6,473 nucleotides of DNA from an uncultured Eubacteriales bacterium (lineage in GTDB: Bacteria > Bacillota > Clostridia > Oscillospirales > Acutalibacteraceae), in NCBI GenBank assembly GCA_900316925.1, contig ONEU01000216.1, positions 1 to 6,473 of the forward strand, given 5' to 3'. The notes beneath the pieces are model-generated. The model ran no database searches. It saw only the letters and a program-made list of their open reading frames with translations, and was not told where the DNA came from. The position numbers were made by a program, and so were the translations under genes. This document shows, piece by piece, positions 5,052-6,473 of the stretch. How positions within the stretch are numbered: the first letter of the stretch is position 1; the number at the start of each line of letters is the position of its first letter.

Positions 5052-5600
5052 ATGGCAAGAAAAAAGTCCGGAAAAACCGGTTCTAAAAAAACTGACATTG
5101 TTACAGAAGAGACTATGAGTGAGAATACAGAGAATACACCGGAAATGACGGAAGTCAATGCGGAGGCGGAGGCGCTGAAGCAGGAGCTTGAGACACAGAA
5201 GGATCAGTTCCTGAGAATGGCGGCAGAATATGACAACTTCCGCAAGCGGACCGAGAAAGAAAAGCTGCAGACATACGATAATGCCGTGGCAGCAACGGTG
5301 GAGGCCTTCCTCCCGGTAGTGGATAACTTCGCGCTGGCGCTGGCGTCGGATGCGGAGGTCTCGGAGGATTTTCGGAAGGGTCTGGAAATGATACAGAAGC
5401 AGCTGGAGAATGCATTTGACAAGCTGCACGTATGTGCCTTCGGTGAGCGCGGTGATGAATTTGACCCCAACGTGCACAATGCGGTGGCCCGGGTGGACGA
5501 TCCCGAGCTGGAAGAGGGACGCATCGCCCTGGTTTACCAGAAGGGCTATATTATCGGTGACAGGATTATCCGTCACGCAATGGTACAGGTAAGCAACTGA
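5052..5600 (+). CDS. grpE: Nucleotide exchange factor GrpE
   Basis: GrpE (182 residues, normal length) is a cytoplasmic dimer that releases ADP from DnaK and acts as a thermosensor. ATG 5052 is chosen for its AAAGGAG (5037-5043) at 8 nt; upstream in-frame codons lie inside hrcA. The first 32 or so residues are a Lys-rich then acidic disordered tail. Residues about 33-75 are the long coiled-coil dimer helix (AEALKQELETQKDQFLRMAA, then YDNFRKRTEKEK). A helical section VEAFLPVVDNFALAL follows, then the beta-wing domain with the family signature FDPNVHNAV (137-145, His142) and KGYIIGDRIIRHAMVQV (164-180). In the last motif, His175 replaces the proline usual in Arg-Pro-Ala/Ser. It lies between hrcA and dnaK in the CIRCE-controlled operon. 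Confidence 0.97.
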   Translation: MARKKSGKTGSKKTDIVTEETMSENTENTPEMTEVNAEAEALKQELETQKDQFLRMAAEYDNFRKRTEKEKLQTYDNAVAATVEAFLPVVDNFALALASDAEVSEDFRKGLEMIQKQLENAFDKLHVCAFGERGDEFDPNVHNAVARVDDPELEEGRIALVYQKGYIIGDRIIRHAMVQVSN

Positions 5601-5664
5601 GCTGTATAAAACAGACAGTTAATAATAATGATTCTGATACAGATCACTTTGGAGGTAATTGATT

Positions 5665-6473
5665 ATGGCAAAGACAATTGGTATTGACCTTGGTACAACA
5701 AACTCATGCGTAGCAGTAATTGAAGGCGGCGAGCCCGTCGTTATCGCAAACGCAGAAGGCAGCAGAACCACTCCTTCCGTAGTGGCATTTGCAAAGAACG
5801 GCGAGAGACTGGTAGGCCAGGTGGCAAAGCGTCAGGCTGTGTCCAACCCCGACCACACCATCTCTTCCATCAAGAGACAGATGGGTTCTTCCTATAAAGT
5901 GAAGATCAACTCCAAGGAGTATACTCCCCAGGAGATTTCCGCTATGATCCTGACCAAGCTCAAGAAGGATGCCGAGGCTTACCTCGGCGAGACCGTGACA
6001 CAGGCTGTTATCACCGTTCCGGCTTACTTCACCGACTCCCAGCGTCAGGCAACCAAGGATGCCGGCAGAATTGCCGGTCTGGACGTTAAGCGTATCATCA
6101 ACGAGCCGACTGCCGCAGCTCTTTCCTATGGCGTGGATAAGGAGAACGATCAGAAGGTTATGGTATATGACCTGGGCGGCGGTACATTCGATGTGTCCAT
6201 CATCGAGATGGGCGACGGCGTGCAGGAGGTTCTGGCAACTGCCGGTAACAACCGTCTGGGCGGCGACGACTTCGACCAGAAGATCATGGACTGGTTGGTA
6301 CAGAGCTTCAAGAGCGACACCGGCATCGACCTCAGCGGCGACAAGACCGCTATGCAGCGTCTGAAGGACGAGGCTGAGAAGGCAAAGATTGAGCTTTCCG
6401 GCATCACCACCGCACAGATCAACATCCCCTTCATCACCGCAGACGCAACCGGCCCGAAGCACCTGGACTACAC
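5665..6473 (+). CDS. dnaK: Molecular chaperone DnaK (Hsp70), 5' part (partial)
   Basis: The first 269 codons plus 2 nt of DnaK are present and the rest lies beyond the window. DnaK is the ATP-driven Hsp70 that folds and refolds client proteins with DnaJ and GrpE. ATG 5665 follows GGAGGT (5651-5656) at 8 nt. The visible part is most of the nucleotide-binding domain: phosphate-1 loop IGIDLGTTNSCVAV (5-18), VITVPAYFTDSQRQAT, INEPTAAALSYG (from about 145), phosphate-2 loop DLGGGTFDVSII (169-180) and NRLGGDDFD. The insert of about 24 residues found in E. coli-type DnaK between the early NBD and the ISAMILTKLKK helix is missing, which is typical of Gram-positive Hsp70. Codon choice (AGA/CGT Arg, few rare codons) resembles the ribosomal genes and suggests high expression. 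The 64-nt gap after grpE shows no promoter or second CIRCE. Confidence 0.98.
   Translation, partial: MAKTIGIDLGTTNSCVAVIEGGEPVVIANAEGSRTTPSVVAFAKNGERLVGQVAKRQAVSNPDHTISSIKRQMGSSYKVKINSKEYTPQEISAMILTKLKKDAEAYLGETVTQAVITVPAYFTDSQRQATKDAGRIAGLDVKRIINEPTAAALSYGVDKENDQKVMVYDLGGGTFDVSIIEMGDGVQEVLATAGNNRLGGDDFDQKIMDWLVQSFKSDTGIDLSGDKTAMQRLKDEAEKAKIELSGITTAQINIPFITADATGPKHLDY

Noticed and set aside
5601..5664. Possible internal promoter or processing hairpin between grpE and dnaK
   Set aside because: Only a 4-bp CTGT/ACAG stem is visible, with no paired -35/-10 hexamers and no CIRCE. It reads as an ordinary operon gap.
5704..6462. 252-residue open frame on the minus strand opposite dnaK
   Set aside because: Long antisense frames opposite hsp70 genes are a known consequence of dnaK codon bias and have caused false annotations. 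The predicted protein is Leu/His/Cys-rich with no family features, and dnaK is unambiguous.

Overview
The window is an ordinary core-genome stretch from a Gram-positive anaerobe of the class Clostridia, most likely the Ruminococcaceae/Oscillospiraceae. Three things support this. rpsD lies between rpsK and rpoA, a clostridial arrangement that Bacillus lacks. The heat-shock genes run hrcA-grpE-dnaK behind a perfect CIRCE operator, and DnaK lacks the nucleotide-binding-domain insert typical of proteobacterial Hsp70. Ribosome binding sites are strong (AAAGGAG/AAGGAGG) and sigma-A promoters are near consensus. Base composition is about half G+C by eye. The family assignment is inference from protein resemblance, not from a search. 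All genes are on the + strand.

Region 1 (1-2301) is the distal alpha operon: the 3' end of rpsK (S11), then rpsD (S4), rpoA (RNA polymerase alpha) and rplQ (L17). It ends at a clear intrinsic terminator at 2264-2301. Its promoter lies upstream of the window.

Region 2 (2302-3791) begins with about 285 nt of non-coding DNA. This holds a perfect 12-bp hairpin (2492-2521) and a 12-bp tandem direct repeat (2547-2570). The repeat abuts a near-consensus extended -10 promoter (2587-2615). The promoter drives two genes of unknown function: a small single-pass membrane protein (2656-3147) and a soluble conserved protein (3170-3730). An intrinsic terminator closes the unit at 3753-3791, so it looks like a self-contained two-gene transcription unit.

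Region 3 (3792-6473) is the class I heat-shock operon. An A/T-rich stretch, a TTGACA promoter and a perfect CIRCE element (3957-3983) precede hrcA (the repressor that binds CIRCE), grpE (nucleotide exchange factor) and dnaK (Hsp70, cut by the window edge after 269 codons). HrcA therefore represses its own operon, and the chaperone genes are co-transcribed with it.

I found no mobile element, CRISPR array, tRNA/rRNA or clearly novel system. The items most worth a second look are the unknown two-gene unit, the hairpin and direct repeats ahead of it, and small departures in GrpE and HrcA.
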